64,000 bases of DNA from positions 35,150-99,149 of the forward strand of contig NZ_LZRD01000028.1 in the NCBI RefSeq assembly GCF_001687325.1, read 5' to 3'. Made by a program: the position numbers and the translations under genes. Shown here in pieces: positions 14,940-23,378 of the stretch (positions within the stretch are counted from its first letter, which is position 1; the number at the start of each line of letters is the position of its first letter). The notes beneath the pieces are model-generated. The model was not told where the DNA came from. It was given only the letters and a program-made list of their open reading frames with translations, and did not search any database. Source of the stretch: Streptomyces sp. PTY087I2. Its GTDB lineage: Bacteria > Actinomycetota > Actinomycetes > Streptomycetales > Streptomycetaceae.

Positions 14940-16022
14940 TCAGCGGGTCTCGGTGACCTTTGCCAGGGCGCGGGGCGCGTCGGGGTCCTGGCCCCGGGCG
15001 ATCGTCACCTCGTACGCCAGCATCTGGAGCGGCAGGATCTCCAGGACCGGCTGCACCTCCTCCGGGACGCCCGCCGTGGGCAGCGAGAAGCCGGCCGACG
15101 CCGCCTCCACCTGGGCCTTGGGGCCGACCACGAAGAGATCCGCGCCGCGGCCGCGCAGCCGGTCCAGCACCGGCTGGAGGGCCTCGCCGCCCCGGCCGTC
15201 GGTGACCACGGCGATCACCGGGGAGATGTTGTCGACCATCGCCAGCGGGCCGTGCAGCAGATCCGCGCCGGAGTAGGAGAGAGCGGGGATGTAGCTGGTC
15301 TCCATGAGCTTCAGGGCCGCTTCCTTGGCCGTCGGGTAGCCGTAGCCGCGCGAGGTGATCACCATGCGTTCGGCGAAGCGGTAGCGGGAGGCGAGCGCCT
15401 TGACCTCGGCCCGGCGGCCCAGGATCGCGCCCGCGAGGTCGGGCAGGCCTGCGGCGGCCTCGATGCCGTCGCGGCCGCCCAGGCCCTCCACGAAGAGGTA
15501 CAGGGAGAGCAGGGACGCGGTGTACGTCTTGGTGGCCGGGAGCGCCTTCTCCGGGCCGGCCAGGATGTCGATGTGGTACTCGGAGACGGCCGCCAGCGCG
15601 GAGTCCGGGTTGTTGGTGACGGCGAGCGTGACCGCCCCGGCCTCCCGGGCGGCCTTCGTGGAGGCCACCAGGTCCGGTGAGCCACCCGACTGGCTGACGG
15701 TGATCACGAGGACGTCCCGCAGATCGGGCTTGGCCCCGTACGCCGTCGTGGTGGACATGGAGGCGAGGCCGCAGGGCAGGCCGAGGCGGATCTCCAGCAG
15801 GTACTTCGCGTAGAGCGCCGCGTTGTCGGAGGTGCCGCGCGCGGTGAGCAGGACGAAGCGGGGCTTGCGGGCGGCGATCTCGGCGGCCACCTCGCGGATG
15901 CGGGGCGCGCCCCGGTCGAGGATGCGGCGCAGCATCGCGGGCTGCTCGGCCATCTCGCCGGACATGATGCGTCCGGGCTCGTCGCCCCGGCCGCCCGGGT
16001 CGACCGGGAAGGTGGCGGACAT
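14940..16022 (-). CDS. Double SIS-domain sugar-phosphate protein (GlmS isomerase-domain-like)
   Basis: 360 residues starting MSATFPVDPGGRG. Two sugar isomerase domains are present: the first (about 45-185) has RGTSDNAALYAKY and the phosphosugar loop SQSGGSPDLV; the second (about 205-345) has RGYGYPTAKEAALKLMET, close to the GlmS isomerase domain. The GlmS glutaminase domain is absent, so it should act on aminosugar phosphates without glutamine, for example as a deaminase/isomerase, or serve as a sensor. It is divergent from nagB, and the dre at 16235-16250 lies between the two, which puts it in the DasR N-acetylglucosamine regulon. The exact reaction is not known. Confidence 0.83.
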   Translation of the reverse strand: MSATFPVDPGGRGDEPGRIMSGEMAEQPAMLRRILDRGAPRIREVAAEIAARKPRFVLLTARGTSDNAALYAKYLLEIRLGLPCGLASMSTTTAYGAKPDLRDVLVITVSQSGGSPDLVASTKAAREAGAVTLAVTNNPDSALAAVSEYHIDILAGPEKALPATKTYTASLLSLYLFVEGLGGRDGIEAAAGLPDLAGAILGRRAEVKALASRYRFAERMVITSRGYGYPTAKEAALKLMETSYIPALSYSGADLLHGPLAMVDNISPVIAVVTDGRGGEALQPVLDRLRGRGADLFVVGPKAQVEAASAGFSLPTAGVPEEVQPVLEILPLQMLAYEVTIARGQDPDAPRALAKVTETR

Positions 16023-16048
16023 GTGGGGGCCTCCCTGCGCTGTCGGCT

Positions 16049-16137
16049 GCGGTGTCGCCGCATGTGTGCGGTGTCGCCGTACGTATTGCGGTGTCGCCGT
16101 ACGTAGGTGTCGTCGTACGTAGGTGTTCGTACGTACC
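16049..16137. repeat. Degenerate tandem repeat in the SIS-gene leader
   Basis: Five head-to-tail copies of a 16-20-bp unit built on GGTGTCGCCGTACGTA (16049, 16068, 16088, 16106, 16122), drifting toward the upstream end. They lie 27-115 bp upstream of the SIS-protein start, in its untranslated leader or promoter. Confidence 0.75.
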
Positions 16138-16234
16138 GGACAAGTCGACCAGGCAATTCCGTGGGCCGCCAGCGGGCCGCCGGTTCGTGGACTGTTCTCC
16201 GTACGGCTGCCCGATTCTGCTAAATTGGAGTTTG

Positions 16235-16250
16235 ATTGGTCTATACCACC
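16235..16250. promoter_or_regulatory. DasR-responsive element (dre) between nagB and the SIS gene
   Basis: ATTGGTCTATACCACC; the core TGGTCTATACCA differs by one base from the dre core. It overlaps a TATACC -10-like element about 35 bp before the nagB start, so DasR binding would block nagB and could also affect the divergent SIS gene. Glucosamine-6-phosphate is known to release DasR, giving substrate induction. Confidence 0.75.
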
Positions 16251-16280
16251 TCCTCCTCTAGTCAGATCGGCAGGCACAGC

Positions 16281-17066
16281 GTGGAAGTTGTCATCGTCCC
16301 GGACGCCACGGCAGGCGGCGAACTGATCGCGGAGGCCATCGCCGCGCTGCTCCGCCGCAAGCCCGACGCCCTGCTCGGCGTTGCCACCGGCTCGACCCCG
16401 CTGCCCATCTACCGCGCGCTCGCGTCGAAGGTCGCCTCCGGCGCGGTCGACGCCTCGCGCGCCCGGATCTGCCAGCTCGACGAGTACGTCGGGCTGCCCG
16501 CGGGTCACCCGGAGTCGTACCGATCCGTGGTGCTGCGCGAGGTCATCGAGCCGCTCGGGCTCTCCGAGGCGTCCTTCATGGGCCCGGACGGCGCGGCCGA
16601 GGACGTCCAGGCGGCCTGCGAGGCGTACGACCGGGCGCTGGCGGAGGCGGGCGGCGTCGACCTCCAGCTGCTGGGCATCGGCACGGACGGGCACATCGGC
16701 TTCAACGAGCCGTGCTCCTCGCTCGCCTCGCGTACCCGGATCAAGACGCTGACGGAGCAGACGCGGGTGGACAACGCGCGCTTCTTCGACGACGACATCG
16801 AGCAGGTGCCGCACCATGTGATCACGCAGGGCATCGGGACGATCCTGGATGCCCGGCATCCGATCCTGCTGGCCACCGGTGAGGGCAAGGCGGAGGCCGT
16901 CGCGCAGACGGTGGAGGGTCCGGTCGCCTCGATCGTGCCGGCGTCGGCGCTCCAGCTGCACCCGCATGCGACGGTGGTGGTGGACGAGGCTGCGGCGTCG
17001 AAGCTGAAGCTGGCGGATTACTTCCGGGCCACGTATGCGGCGAAGCCGGGGTGGCAGGGGTTGTAG
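16281..17066 (+). CDS. nagB: Glucosamine-6-phosphate deaminase
   Basis: 261 residues from GTG at 16281 (MEVVIVPDATAGGELIAEAI). Family motifs are all visible: GVATGSTPLPIY for the phosphate, QLDEYVGL with the acid residues of the active site, and GIGTDGHIGFNEP with the catalytic histidine. It converts glucosamine-6-phosphate to fructose-6-phosphate and ammonia, the last step of chitobiose/N-acetylglucosamine use. It lies beside the das transport genes and has a dre in its promoter. An upstream in-frame ATG at 16236 falls inside the dre and is unlikely. A good terminator follows. Confidence 0.95.
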   Translation: MEVVIVPDATAGGELIAEAIAALLRRKPDALLGVATGSTPLPIYRALASKVASGAVDASRARICQLDEYVGLPAGHPESYRSVVLREVIEPLGLSEASFMGPDGAAEDVQAACEAYDRALAEAGGVDLQLLGIGTDGHIGFNEPCSSLASRTRIKTLTEQTRVDNARFFDDDIEQVPHHVITQGIGTILDARHPILLATGEGKAEAVAQTVEGPVASIVPASALQLHPHATVVVDEAAASKLKLADYFRATYAAKPGWQGL

Positions 17067-17102
17067 GGCTTCGCCCCTCGGCCCCTTGATGCTGTACGGG
17101 GC

Positions 17103-17140
17103 AGGGCCGGGACGCCGTTGTTCGGTGTCCCGGCCCTTTG
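17103..17140 (+). terminator. Terminator of nagB
   Basis: A 14-bp stem with one G-T pair (17103-17116 with 17124-17137), loop GTTGTTC, then TTTG. It lies 36 bp past the nagB stop. Confidence 0.75.
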
Positions 17141-17170
17141 CCGTGTTGTGCGGCCCGTCCGGCGGGAGGG

Positions 17171-17450
17171 TCTGTCCTCAATCGCCGGACGGGCTTGATT
17201 TTGGCCGGGGCCTTGGCTGCGGGCCCCCGGGCCTCAGGTTCTGTCCTCAAGCGCCGGACGGGCTTGATTTTGGCCGGGGCCTTGGCTGCGGGCCCCCGGG
17301 CCTCAGGCTTTGTCCTCAAGCGGCGGACGGGCTGGAATTGGCCGGGCCTTGGCTGCGGGGCCCTCGGGCTCAGGCCTTGTCCTCAAACGCCGGACGGGCT
17401 GGGATGTCGCCGGACGGGCTGGAATTGGTCGGCCCGGACGGGCCCGGTCA
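17171..17450. repeat. Tandem array of a Streptomyces intergenic repeat between nagB and dasD
   Basis: A unit of about 69 bp beginning TCTGTCCTCAA.CGCCGGACGGGCT starts at 17171, 17240, 17309 and 17376, with a truncated fifth copy (TCGCCGGACGGGCTGGAATTG) near 17407. Copies 1 and 2 are nearly identical; later ones diverge. Single copies of the CGCCGGACGGGCT motif are common between convergent Streptomyces genes; here it has multiplied. It contains no gene and stands at the convergent ends of nagB and dasD. Confidence 0.85.
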
Positions 17451-17452
17451 GG

Positions 17453-18982
17453 TCAGGACTTCGTGCCGGTCAGCGCTTCCGCTGCTGCCTGGCCGCAGAC
17501 CCTTGCCGCGCCGTGTGTGGCCACGTGCAGGGCGCCCCTCGGGGCCGACTGGGGCAGGCCCATCTCGACCACCACCGTGTCCGGGCGGGTCGCCAGCAGG
17601 GTGTCCAGGGCCGCGCCCATCCAGGCGTGGCGGTGTTCGTCGCGGACCACGGCGACGATGCGCCGCTCCCCCGCCGCCGCCAGGATCGCGTCCGCGACGG
17701 CCGCGGTCTCCTCGGTGTAGGTGTCCGTGTCGGTGCCGGGCAGGATCCTGTCCAGCTCGGCGGCGATGCCCCAGGGGGTCTCGTCGCCGACCGCGATGTT
17801 CGCCACCGCGCCGAACGAGGCCACGTACGCCGCCCCGGTGAGACGGTCGCCGGTGCCGGTCACCCGGACCGCGCGGCGGGCGGCGATCAGGCCGATGTCG
17901 GAGCTGACTCCGGTGCCGGGCGCGGTCCCCTCCTGCACTGCCGCGCCCGACTCCCGGATGTCCCCCCGAACCCTCTGCGTCCAGGACGCCAGGGCTCGTA
18001 CTCGGGCGGCCGCGTCGGCGAGCCGCTCCTCGGTCAGTTCCCCACTGCGCACGGCCGCGACGAGGGCGTCGCGCAGCCGCAGCACCGTCTCCTCGTCGGC
18101 CAGGCCGCCGCCCACACAGATGGCGTCGGCGCCCGCCGCGAGGGCGAGGACGGACCCGCGCTCGATGCCGTACGCACCGGCGATGGCGTCCATCTCCACG
18201 GCGTCCGTGACGATCAGGCCGTCGTAGCCCAGCTCCTGGCGCAGCAGACCGGTGAGGATCTGCGGGCTCAGGGTCGCCGGGCGGTCCGGATCGAGTGCGG
18301 GAAGCAGGATATGCGCGCTCATCACCGATTTGGAACCCGCGGCGATGGCCGCCCGGAAGGGCACCAGCTCACGGGCGTGCAAGGTGTCGAGGTCCACATC
18401 GATGCGGGGCATCGCGAGGTGCGAGTCGACCGCGGTGTCGCCGTGTCCGGGGAAGTGCTTGGTGCAGGCGGCGACGCCGGCGGCCTGGAGCCCCTCGATG
18501 TACGCGGCGGTGTGCCGGGCGGCCAGCCGGGTGTCGGCGCCGAAGGAGCGTACGCCGATGACCGGGTTGCCCGGGTTGGAGTTGACGTCGGCGGACGGCG
18601 CCCAGTTGAGGTTGACGCCGCACTCGGCGAGCCGGCGGCCGAGTTCCTGGGCGACGGCCCGGGTGAGGTGGACGTCGTCCACCGAGCCGAGCGCGAAGTT
18701 GCCCGGGAACGAGGAGCCGTGCGTGACCTCCAGGCGGGTCACGTCGCCGCCCTCCTCGTCGATGGCGACGAGGACGTCGTCCCGCTCGGCGCGCAGCCGC
18801 TCGGTCAGCGCGGTGAGCTGCTCGGGCGAGGTGATGTTGCGCCCGAACAGGCCCACGGAGGCGAGGCCCTCACCGACGCGGCGCAGCAGCCAGTCCGGTG
18901 CGGTGGTCCCGGTGAATCCGGGCTGGAGCACGGCGAGCGCGTCGCGCGTCACCGTGTCCGTGGTGGAGACGAGGGTGGTCAT
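17453..18982 (-). CDS. dasD: Glycoside hydrolase family 3 beta-N-acetylglucosaminidase DasD
   Basis: 509 residues with no signal peptide, so it acts in the cytoplasm. The GH3 features are DEEGGDVTRL, GVNLNWAPSADVN, CTKHFPGHGDT (the Lys-His-x-PGHGxT motif of NagZ-type enzymes) and the nucleophile Asp in VTDAVEMDAI. A C-terminal alpha/beta domain of about 160 residues follows the barrel. It should split imported N,N'-diacetylchitobiose or other GlcNAc-terminated compounds to N-acetylglucosamine. It stands 9 bp after dasC in the operon dasABC-dasD, as in S. coelicolor. Confidence 0.92.
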   Translation of the reverse strand: MTTLVSTTDTVTRDALAVLQPGFTGTTAPDWLLRRVGEGLASVGLFGRNITSPEQLTALTERLRAERDDVLVAIDEEGGDVTRLEVTHGSSFPGNFALGSVDDVHLTRAVAQELGRRLAECGVNLNWAPSADVNSNPGNPVIGVRSFGADTRLAARHTAAYIEGLQAAGVAACTKHFPGHGDTAVDSHLAMPRIDVDLDTLHARELVPFRAAIAAGSKSVMSAHILLPALDPDRPATLSPQILTGLLRQELGYDGLIVTDAVEMDAIAGAYGIERGSVLALAAGADAICVGGGLADEETVLRLRDALVAAVRSGELTEERLADAAARVRALASWTQRVRGDIRESGAAVQEGTAPGTGVSSDIGLIAARRAVRVTGTGDRLTGAAYVASFGAVANIAVGDETPWGIAAELDRILPGTDTDTYTEETAAVADAILAAAGERRIVAVVRDEHRHAWMGAALDTLLATRPDTVVVEMGLPQSAPRGALHVATHGAARVCGQAAAEALTGTKS

Positions 18983-18991
18983 GGGCCCGCA

Positions 18992-19855
18992 CTATCCCTT
19001 CACGGCGCCGGAAGTGAGGCCTGCGGCCATCTTCTTCTGGATGATCATGAAGAACACGACGACGGGGAGGGCGATCATGGTCGATGCGGCCATGAGGGCG
19101 CCGTAGTCCGTTCCGCGCTCGGTCGTGAACGTCATCAGCCAGACGTTCAGCGTGTACTTGGAGTTGTCGTTGATCAGGATGTACGCGAAGAGGTACTCGT
19201 TCCACGCGTTCACCAGGGCGAAGATCGACGCGGCGGCGAGCCCGGGGGCGAGCAGCGGGAAGATCACCCGGCGGAAGGCCTGGAAGCGGGTGCAGCCGTC
19301 CACCATCGCGGACTCCTCCAGCTCCACCGGGATGTTCACGACGAAGCCGCGGATCATGATGGTGGCGAAGGGCAGCGTGGAGACGAGGTAGACGACGATC
19401 AGGCCCCAGTACTCGTCGACGCCGCCCATCGCGTTGAGCTGGGCGTAGATGGGGATGAGCATCGCCGTCGGCGGCAGCATCTGGACCAGGATCATGACCA
19501 GGACCAGGGCCTTGCGGCCGAAGAACCGGAACCGGCCGATCGCCAGGGCCGCCAGCGTCGCGATGATCATGCCGCCGACCACCGCGGTGACCGCGACGAT
19601 CAGGCTGGACTGGATGGCGGTGACGAAGTTCTGCTGCTCGGTGGCCCGGACGAAGTTGTCGAAGGTGATCGACGTGGGCCACAGGGTCTGGTCGTAACTG
19701 CGGATCTCGTGGTTGGGCCGCAGGGCGCTGATGACCAGCCAGTAGACCGGGAAGACCATGACCAGGGCGATACCGAGGCCGATGATGTCGAGGTGGAGCC
19801 GGGTCTTCTTGCGGTCGGGCCGCAGCGCCGGTGTCGTCTCGGTCGTGCTGCTCAT
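18992..19855 (-). CDS. dasC: Chitobiose ABC transporter permease DasC
   Basis: 287 residues, six membrane segments. The cytoplasmic EAA loop that docks the ATPase is visible as ELEESAMVDGCTRFQAFRRVIFPLLAPG, the pattern of MalG-type permeases. The start ATG overlaps the dasB stop by 4 bp (ATGA), so the two subunits are translationally coupled. No ATPase gene is present; in Streptomyces the shared ATPase MsiK, encoded elsewhere, energises DasABC. It imports chitobiose into the cytoplasm. Confidence 0.93.
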   Translation of the reverse strand: MSSTTETTPALRPDRKKTRLHLDIIGLGIALVMVFPVYWLVISALRPNHEIRSYDQTLWPTSITFDNFVRATEQQNFVTAIQSSLIVAVTAVVGGMIIATLAALAIGRFRFFGRKALVLVMILVQMLPPTAMLIPIYAQLNAMGGVDEYWGLIVVYLVSTLPFATIMIRGFVVNIPVELEESAMVDGCTRFQAFRRVIFPLLAPGLAAASIFALVNAWNEYLFAYILINDNSKYTLNVWLMTFTTERGTDYGALMAASTMIALPVVVFFMIIQKKMAAGLTSGAVKG

Positions 19856-20859
19856 TCGACCTCTCCCGTCTTCATGAGCTGGCGCAGGTAGTACACGGCC
19901 ACGCCGGACAGCAGCAGCACCGTGATCAGAGCGATGGCGGAGCCCTGGCTGAAGGAGGTGGACTCGAACGCCTTGGAGTAGGAGTAGAGGCCGAGGGTCT
20001 CGTACTCCGGCTCGGGCTTGTTGCCGCGCAACAGCCAGATCTGGCCGAAGACGTTGAAGTCCCAGATCACCGAGAGGGTGGCGACCATGGTGAAGACCGG
20101 CTTGATGACCGGCCAGGTGACGAACTTGTAGATGCCGTACGCGCTGGCGCCGTCGAGGGCGGCGGCCTCCTCCAGTTCCTGGGGGACCTGGGTGAGGGCG
20201 GCGTACAGGGTGACGACGACGAACGGGATGGCGCCCCAGACGACCAGCAGCGTGATGATGCCGAAGCCCTGGACGGGGTTGAGGTACCAGTTGTGTCCGA
20301 GCCAGTCCTCGCCCACGACCTTGGCGATCAGGGTGTTGATCAGGCCGTAGTCGGAGTCGGCCATGAAGCGGAAGATCGAGGCGGCGACCATCAGCGGCAT
20401 CGACCAGGCGGCGATGAGGCAGGCGGTGAGCACCAGCCGGACCCAGGTGGAGAGCTTGCGCATGAGCAGGGCGACCAGCAGGCCGATGCCCATCGTCAGG
20501 GTCACGCAGACGGCCATGAAAACGACCGTGCGGAAGGTGACCCACCAGAACTCGGAGTCGCCGAGGATGTTGGTGAACTGCTCGAAGCCGACCCAGGGGG
20601 CGGGATCGCCGGTCCACAGCTCGCGGCGGCCCATGTCCTGGAAGGACATGACGACCGTCTTGCCGAGGGGATAGAGATAGACGGCGGCGATCGCCACGAT
20701 CGCCGGGAGGATCAGGAAGTAGGGGAGGAGTTCACCCTTCTTCCGCTTCCTCTTCTGTACCCGGGGCGCATCGTCGTCGTGGGACGACGTGCCGACCGCC
20801 TGCGGGTCGGGTGGTACGGGGACCGGCGGCCCGGCGGCCTTGGTATCAGCGGCAGACAC
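19852..20859 (-). CDS. dasB: Chitobiose ABC transporter permease DasB
   Basis: 335 residues. A Pro/Asp-rich head with a basic stretch (VQKRKRKKGELLPY) precedes six membrane segments. The EAA loop reads ELEEAAALDGASAYGIYKFVTWPVIKPV, typical for MalF-type permeases. Its first 148 bp are also covered, in another frame, by the readthrough end of dasA, which is abnormal for this operon. Coupled by a 4-bp overlap to dasC. Confidence 0.93.
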   Translation of the reverse strand: MSAADTKAAGPPVPVPPDPQAVGTSSHDDDAPRVQKRKRKKGELLPYFLILPAIVAIAAVYLYPLGKTVVMSFQDMGRRELWTGDPAPWVGFEQFTNILGDSEFWWVTFRTVVFMAVCVTLTMGIGLLVALLMRKLSTWVRLVLTACLIAAWSMPLMVAASIFRFMADSDYGLINTLIAKVVGEDWLGHNWYLNPVQGFGIITLLVVWGAIPFVVVTLYAALTQVPQELEEAAALDGASAYGIYKFVTWPVIKPVFTMVATLSVIWDFNVFGQIWLLRGNKPEPEYETLGLYSYSKAFESTSFSQGSAIALITVLLLSGVAVYYLRQLMKTGEVE

Positions 20860-22250
20860 GTGGCTGACCTTCCATCGCGGGTCCGGGGCGGGCCCCGGAA
20901 TTCACGGCGTTCTTGCGGGAAAGGCGCGGGGGCCCGGCACTGGTGCCGGGCCCCCGATTCCTTGTTGATCAGCGCGTTGATCTTGTCGTCGGCCTTCTTG
21001 GAAGCGTCGGCGACGGAGGCGCCCTTGACGATCTCCAGGAGCATGTTCTGGAGGATCTCCTCCTTCTCCACGGAGGCCCAGCCCGGCGCGATCGGCGTGA
21101 ACCAGGCGTCCGGCACCGCGTTGGCGATGGCGGCGGTCTCCGGCTTCTGCTTCAGCGGCTCAAGCTGCTTCTCGTTGTTGGGAAGGATGTTCTTCGACGC
21201 GAGGACCTCCATGGACTTCGCGTTGGTGAAGATGGAGATCCAGTCCTCGCCGAGGTCCTGGACCTTGGACTTGGAGATGGTCGCGAGGTCCGAGCCGCCG
21301 ATGAAGGACGGGAGGGCCTTGCCCTCGGGGCCGGGCATACCGGCCGTGGCGATCTTGCCCTCGAGCTTCGGGTTGCCGTTCTCACCGCCCGTGACGCTGC
21401 CGGCCTCCCAGGCCTGGCCGTAGATGACCGCGGCCTTCTCGTTGGCCATGACGTTGGCGTGGTCCTGCTCGTCCTTCGTCACGTCGGCCTTGTTGTACTT
21501 CTTGACCAGGTCGACGAAGTGCTGAAGGCCCTTCTGCGCCTCCGGGGTGGAGAGCGCGGCCTTCCACTCCTTGGCGCCCTCGTCGTAGGTGGCTATCTGG
21601 CCACCGTAGGCGGCGACGTAGGACATCGCGGCGTACCAGTAACGGCCCGGGAAGTAGAGGGAGGAGGCGCGCTTGTCCTTCTTGCCCAGCTCGGCGCCGA
21701 CCTTGTCCATCGCGGCGAGGAACTCGTCCTCGGTCTGCGGGAGGACGTCGCTGCCGGTGCCGGCCTTCAGCATGTCCTTGTTGTACACGGCGAGACGGGC
21801 GCTCGCGTAGTAGGGAACGCAGTAGGTCTTGCCCTCGAAGGAGCACGTGTCCTTCAGACCCTTGATCCAGGTGTCCGAGTTCTCGTACTTCTTGGGGTCG
21901 ATTTCTCCGAGCGCACCATTGAGGATGTACTGCATGGTCTCGGTGTTGCCGAGTTCCACGACGTCCGGGAATTTGTCGCCACCGAGGGAGGTGTCCAGCT
22001 TCTTGACCTTGTCGGCCCACTGCTGGTACTGAACCTTGACGGTGACGCCCGGGTACTTCTTGTTGAACTCGGCGTTGACGTCCTTGACCAGCTCCGGCCA
22101 GGTGGACTGGGCCTCGCCCATGAGCCAGACGGTCAGGGTTTCCTTGCGGTCCTTGGGGTCGGCGGACGAATTCTTGTCATCCGAACCACACGCTGCGACC
22201 GAAACCAACATGCCCGCGACACCGATCGCCGCGATGAGCTTGCGCTTCAC
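20712..22250 (-). CDS. dasA: Chitobiose-binding lipoprotein DasA with an abnormal readthrough tail
   Basis: The gene starts at GTG 22250 behind GAGGAGG. The lipoprotein signal peptide ends in the lipobox VAAC at about residue 21, and an extracellular solute-binding domain follows (LTVWLMGEAQSTWPELV onward) as in DasA, the chitobiose receptor. Homology appears to end near residue 432 (DDKINALINKES). No stop occurs there: the frame passes through a GC hairpin and adds 80 Arg/Pro-rich residues that overlap dasB. The tail has the composition of out-of-frame DNA. A lost stop codon, a frameshift or a sequencing error would explain it. The conserved part spans about 20955-22250. Two dre elements lie in the promoter. 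Confidence 0.88.
   Translation of the reverse strand: MKRKLIAAIGVAGMLVSVAACGSDDKNSSADPKDRKETLTVWLMGEAQSTWPELVKDVNAEFNKKYPGVTVKVQYQQWADKVKKLDTSLGGDKFPDVVELGNTETMQYILNGALGEIDPKKYENSDTWIKGLKDTCSFEGKTYCVPYYASARLAVYNKDMLKAGTGSDVLPQTEDEFLAAMDKVGAELGKKDKRASSLYFPGRYWYAAMSYVAAYGGQIATYDEGAKEWKAALSTPEAQKGLQHFVDLVKKYNKADVTKDEQDHANVMANEKAAVIYGQAWEAGSVTGGENGNPKLEGKIATAGMPGPEGKALPSFIGGSDLATISKSKVQDLGEDWISIFTNAKSMEVLASKNILPNNEKQLEPLKQKPETAAIANAVPDAWFTPIAPGWASVEKEEILQNMLLEIVKGASVADASKKADDKINALINKESGARHQCRAPAPFPQERREFRGPPRTRDGRSATCLPLIPRPPGRRSPYHPTRRRSARRPTTTMRPGYRRGSGRRVNSSPTS
20928..20955 (-). terminator. Attenuator-type hairpin at the dasA-dasB junction
   Basis: GGGGGCCCGGCAC-TG-GTGCCGGGCCCCC, a 13-bp perfect palindrome. 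Such a hairpin after a binding-protein gene usually lowers expression of the permease genes. Here dasA reads straight through it because the expected stop codon is missing. Confidence 0.65.
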
Positions 22251-22332
22251 GTCAAACCCTCCTCAGGGATGCTGCAACCCCACCCACCGCGAAGACATTC
22301 GACGAGTTCTGCTGGGGCTGGACCTGGTCTTT

Positions 22333-22383
22333 AATGGTTTAGACCAGTACCGGGAGCTTGGCCTAGACCTTTAGGGGTGTCAA
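22333..22383 (-). promoter_or_regulatory. dasA promoter with two dre elements
   Basis: On the minus strand TTGACA (22383-22378) is a good -35. Just downstream lie a weaker dre (22357-22372, core TGGCCTAGACCT) and a strong dre (22333-22348, AATGGTTTAGACCAGT, 14 of 16 to consensus). DasR bound here would block dasA. The arrangement matches the two dre sites reported for S. coelicolor dasA. Confidence 0.8.
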
Positions 22384-22529
22384 GGGTGTATAAGAAGTGC
22401 ACTCGCGTCCGTTATAGGACCGACACCTAAGGGAGGGCGACGACCCGTGACCGGACCGTGCCACCATGTGAGCCGCGACAGACGGAGGAGCCGGTGACGG
22501 CAGCAACGCAAGCGTCGGGAAGGCGGGCC

Positions 22530-23294
22530 ATGAGTGCCGACGGGGGCAGTACGGGGAGCGAGACCGGTACCGGTACGCGCACGGCGCGCGTACCGAAGTA
22601 CTACCGGCTCAAGCGGCATCTCCTCGATATGACGGACACCCTGCCGCCGGGCACCCCGGTGCCGCCCGAACGCACCCTGGCCGCCGAGTTCGACACCTCG
22701 CGCACCACCGTGCGCCAGGCGCTCCAGGAGCTGGTCGTCGAGGGCCGCCTCGAACGCATCCAGGGCAAGGGCACCTTCGTCGCCAAGCCGAAGGTCTCCC
22801 AGGCCCTCCAACTCACCTCGTACACCGAGGACATGCGGGCCCAAGGACTGGAGCCGACGTCCCAGCTGCTGGACATCGGCTATGTCACGGCGGACGACAC
22901 GCTCGCCGGGCTACTGGACATCTCGACGGGCGGCCGGGTGCTGCGCATCGAGCGGCTGCGGCTCGCCAGCGGGGAGCCGATGGCGATCGAGACCACGCAT
23001 CTTTCGGCCAAACGCTTCCCGGCGCTGCGCCGTTCGCTGGTGAAGTACACCTCGCTCTACACCGCGCTCGCCGAGGTGTACGACGTCCGTCTCGCCGAGG
23101 CGGAGGAGACCATCGAGACCTCGCTCGCCACGCCCCGGGAAGCGGGTCTGCTGGGCACCGACGTGGGGCTGCCGATGCTGATGCTGTCCCGCCATTCGGT
23201 GGACGGCCAGGGCGAACCGGTGGAGTGGGTGCGCTCGGTGTACCGGGGCGACCGCTACAAGTTCGTGGCGCGCCTCAAACGCCCGACGGACTGA
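22530..23294 (+). CDS. dasR: GntR/HutC-family regulator DasR
   Basis: 254 residues, the same length as S. coelicolor DasR. The winged helix-turn-helix (about 20-90: PPERTLAAEFDTSRTTVRQALQELV) is followed by a UTRA effector domain (about 105-250) that binds glucosamine-6-phosphate. DasR is the global regulator of GlcNAc uptake, chitinases and antibiotic genes. It is divergent from dasA, whose promoter holds two dre sites. I placed the start at ATG 22530 to match the known protein; a GTG at 22494 has a stronger ribosome site (GGAGGAG) and would add 12 residues. Confidence 0.95.
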   Translation: MSADGGSTGSETGTGTRTARVPKYYRLKRHLLDMTDTLPPGTPVPPERTLAAEFDTSRTTVRQALQELVVEGRLERIQGKGTFVAKPKVSQALQLTSYTEDMRAQGLEPTSQLLDIGYVTADDTLAGLLDISTGGRVLRIERLRLASGEPMAIETTHLSAKRFPALRRSLVKYTSLYTALAEVYDVRLAEAEETIETSLATPREAGLLGTDVGLPMLMLSRHSVDGQGEPVEWVRSVYRGDRYKFVARLKRPTD

Positions 23295-23333
23295 CGGCGG
23301 GCGCGGAAGCAGCGGAGAAACAGCAGTGCGCGT

Positions 23334-23378
23334 ACGGGCGGTGGCCCGGGGACCGATCCCCGGGCCACCGCCCGTTTT
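23334..23378 (+). terminator. Terminator of dasR
   Basis: A perfect 19-bp stem (23334-23352 with 23357-23375), CCGA loop, then TTT: the most canonical intrinsic terminator in the window. Confidence 0.88.

Noticed and set aside
17171..17450. Regularly spaced repeats as a CRISPR array
   Set aside because: The repeat fills the whole 69-bp unit with no unique spacers, and no cas gene is near.
17138..19891. 917-codon plus-strand frame opposite dasD and dasC
   Set aside because: It begins in the tandem repeat and is antisense to two well-recognised genes; its composition is that of a shadow frame.
20712..20954. DasA C-terminal 80 residues as a real domain
   Set aside because: It lies beyond the conserved end, passes through a hairpin, overlaps dasB and has out-of-frame composition.
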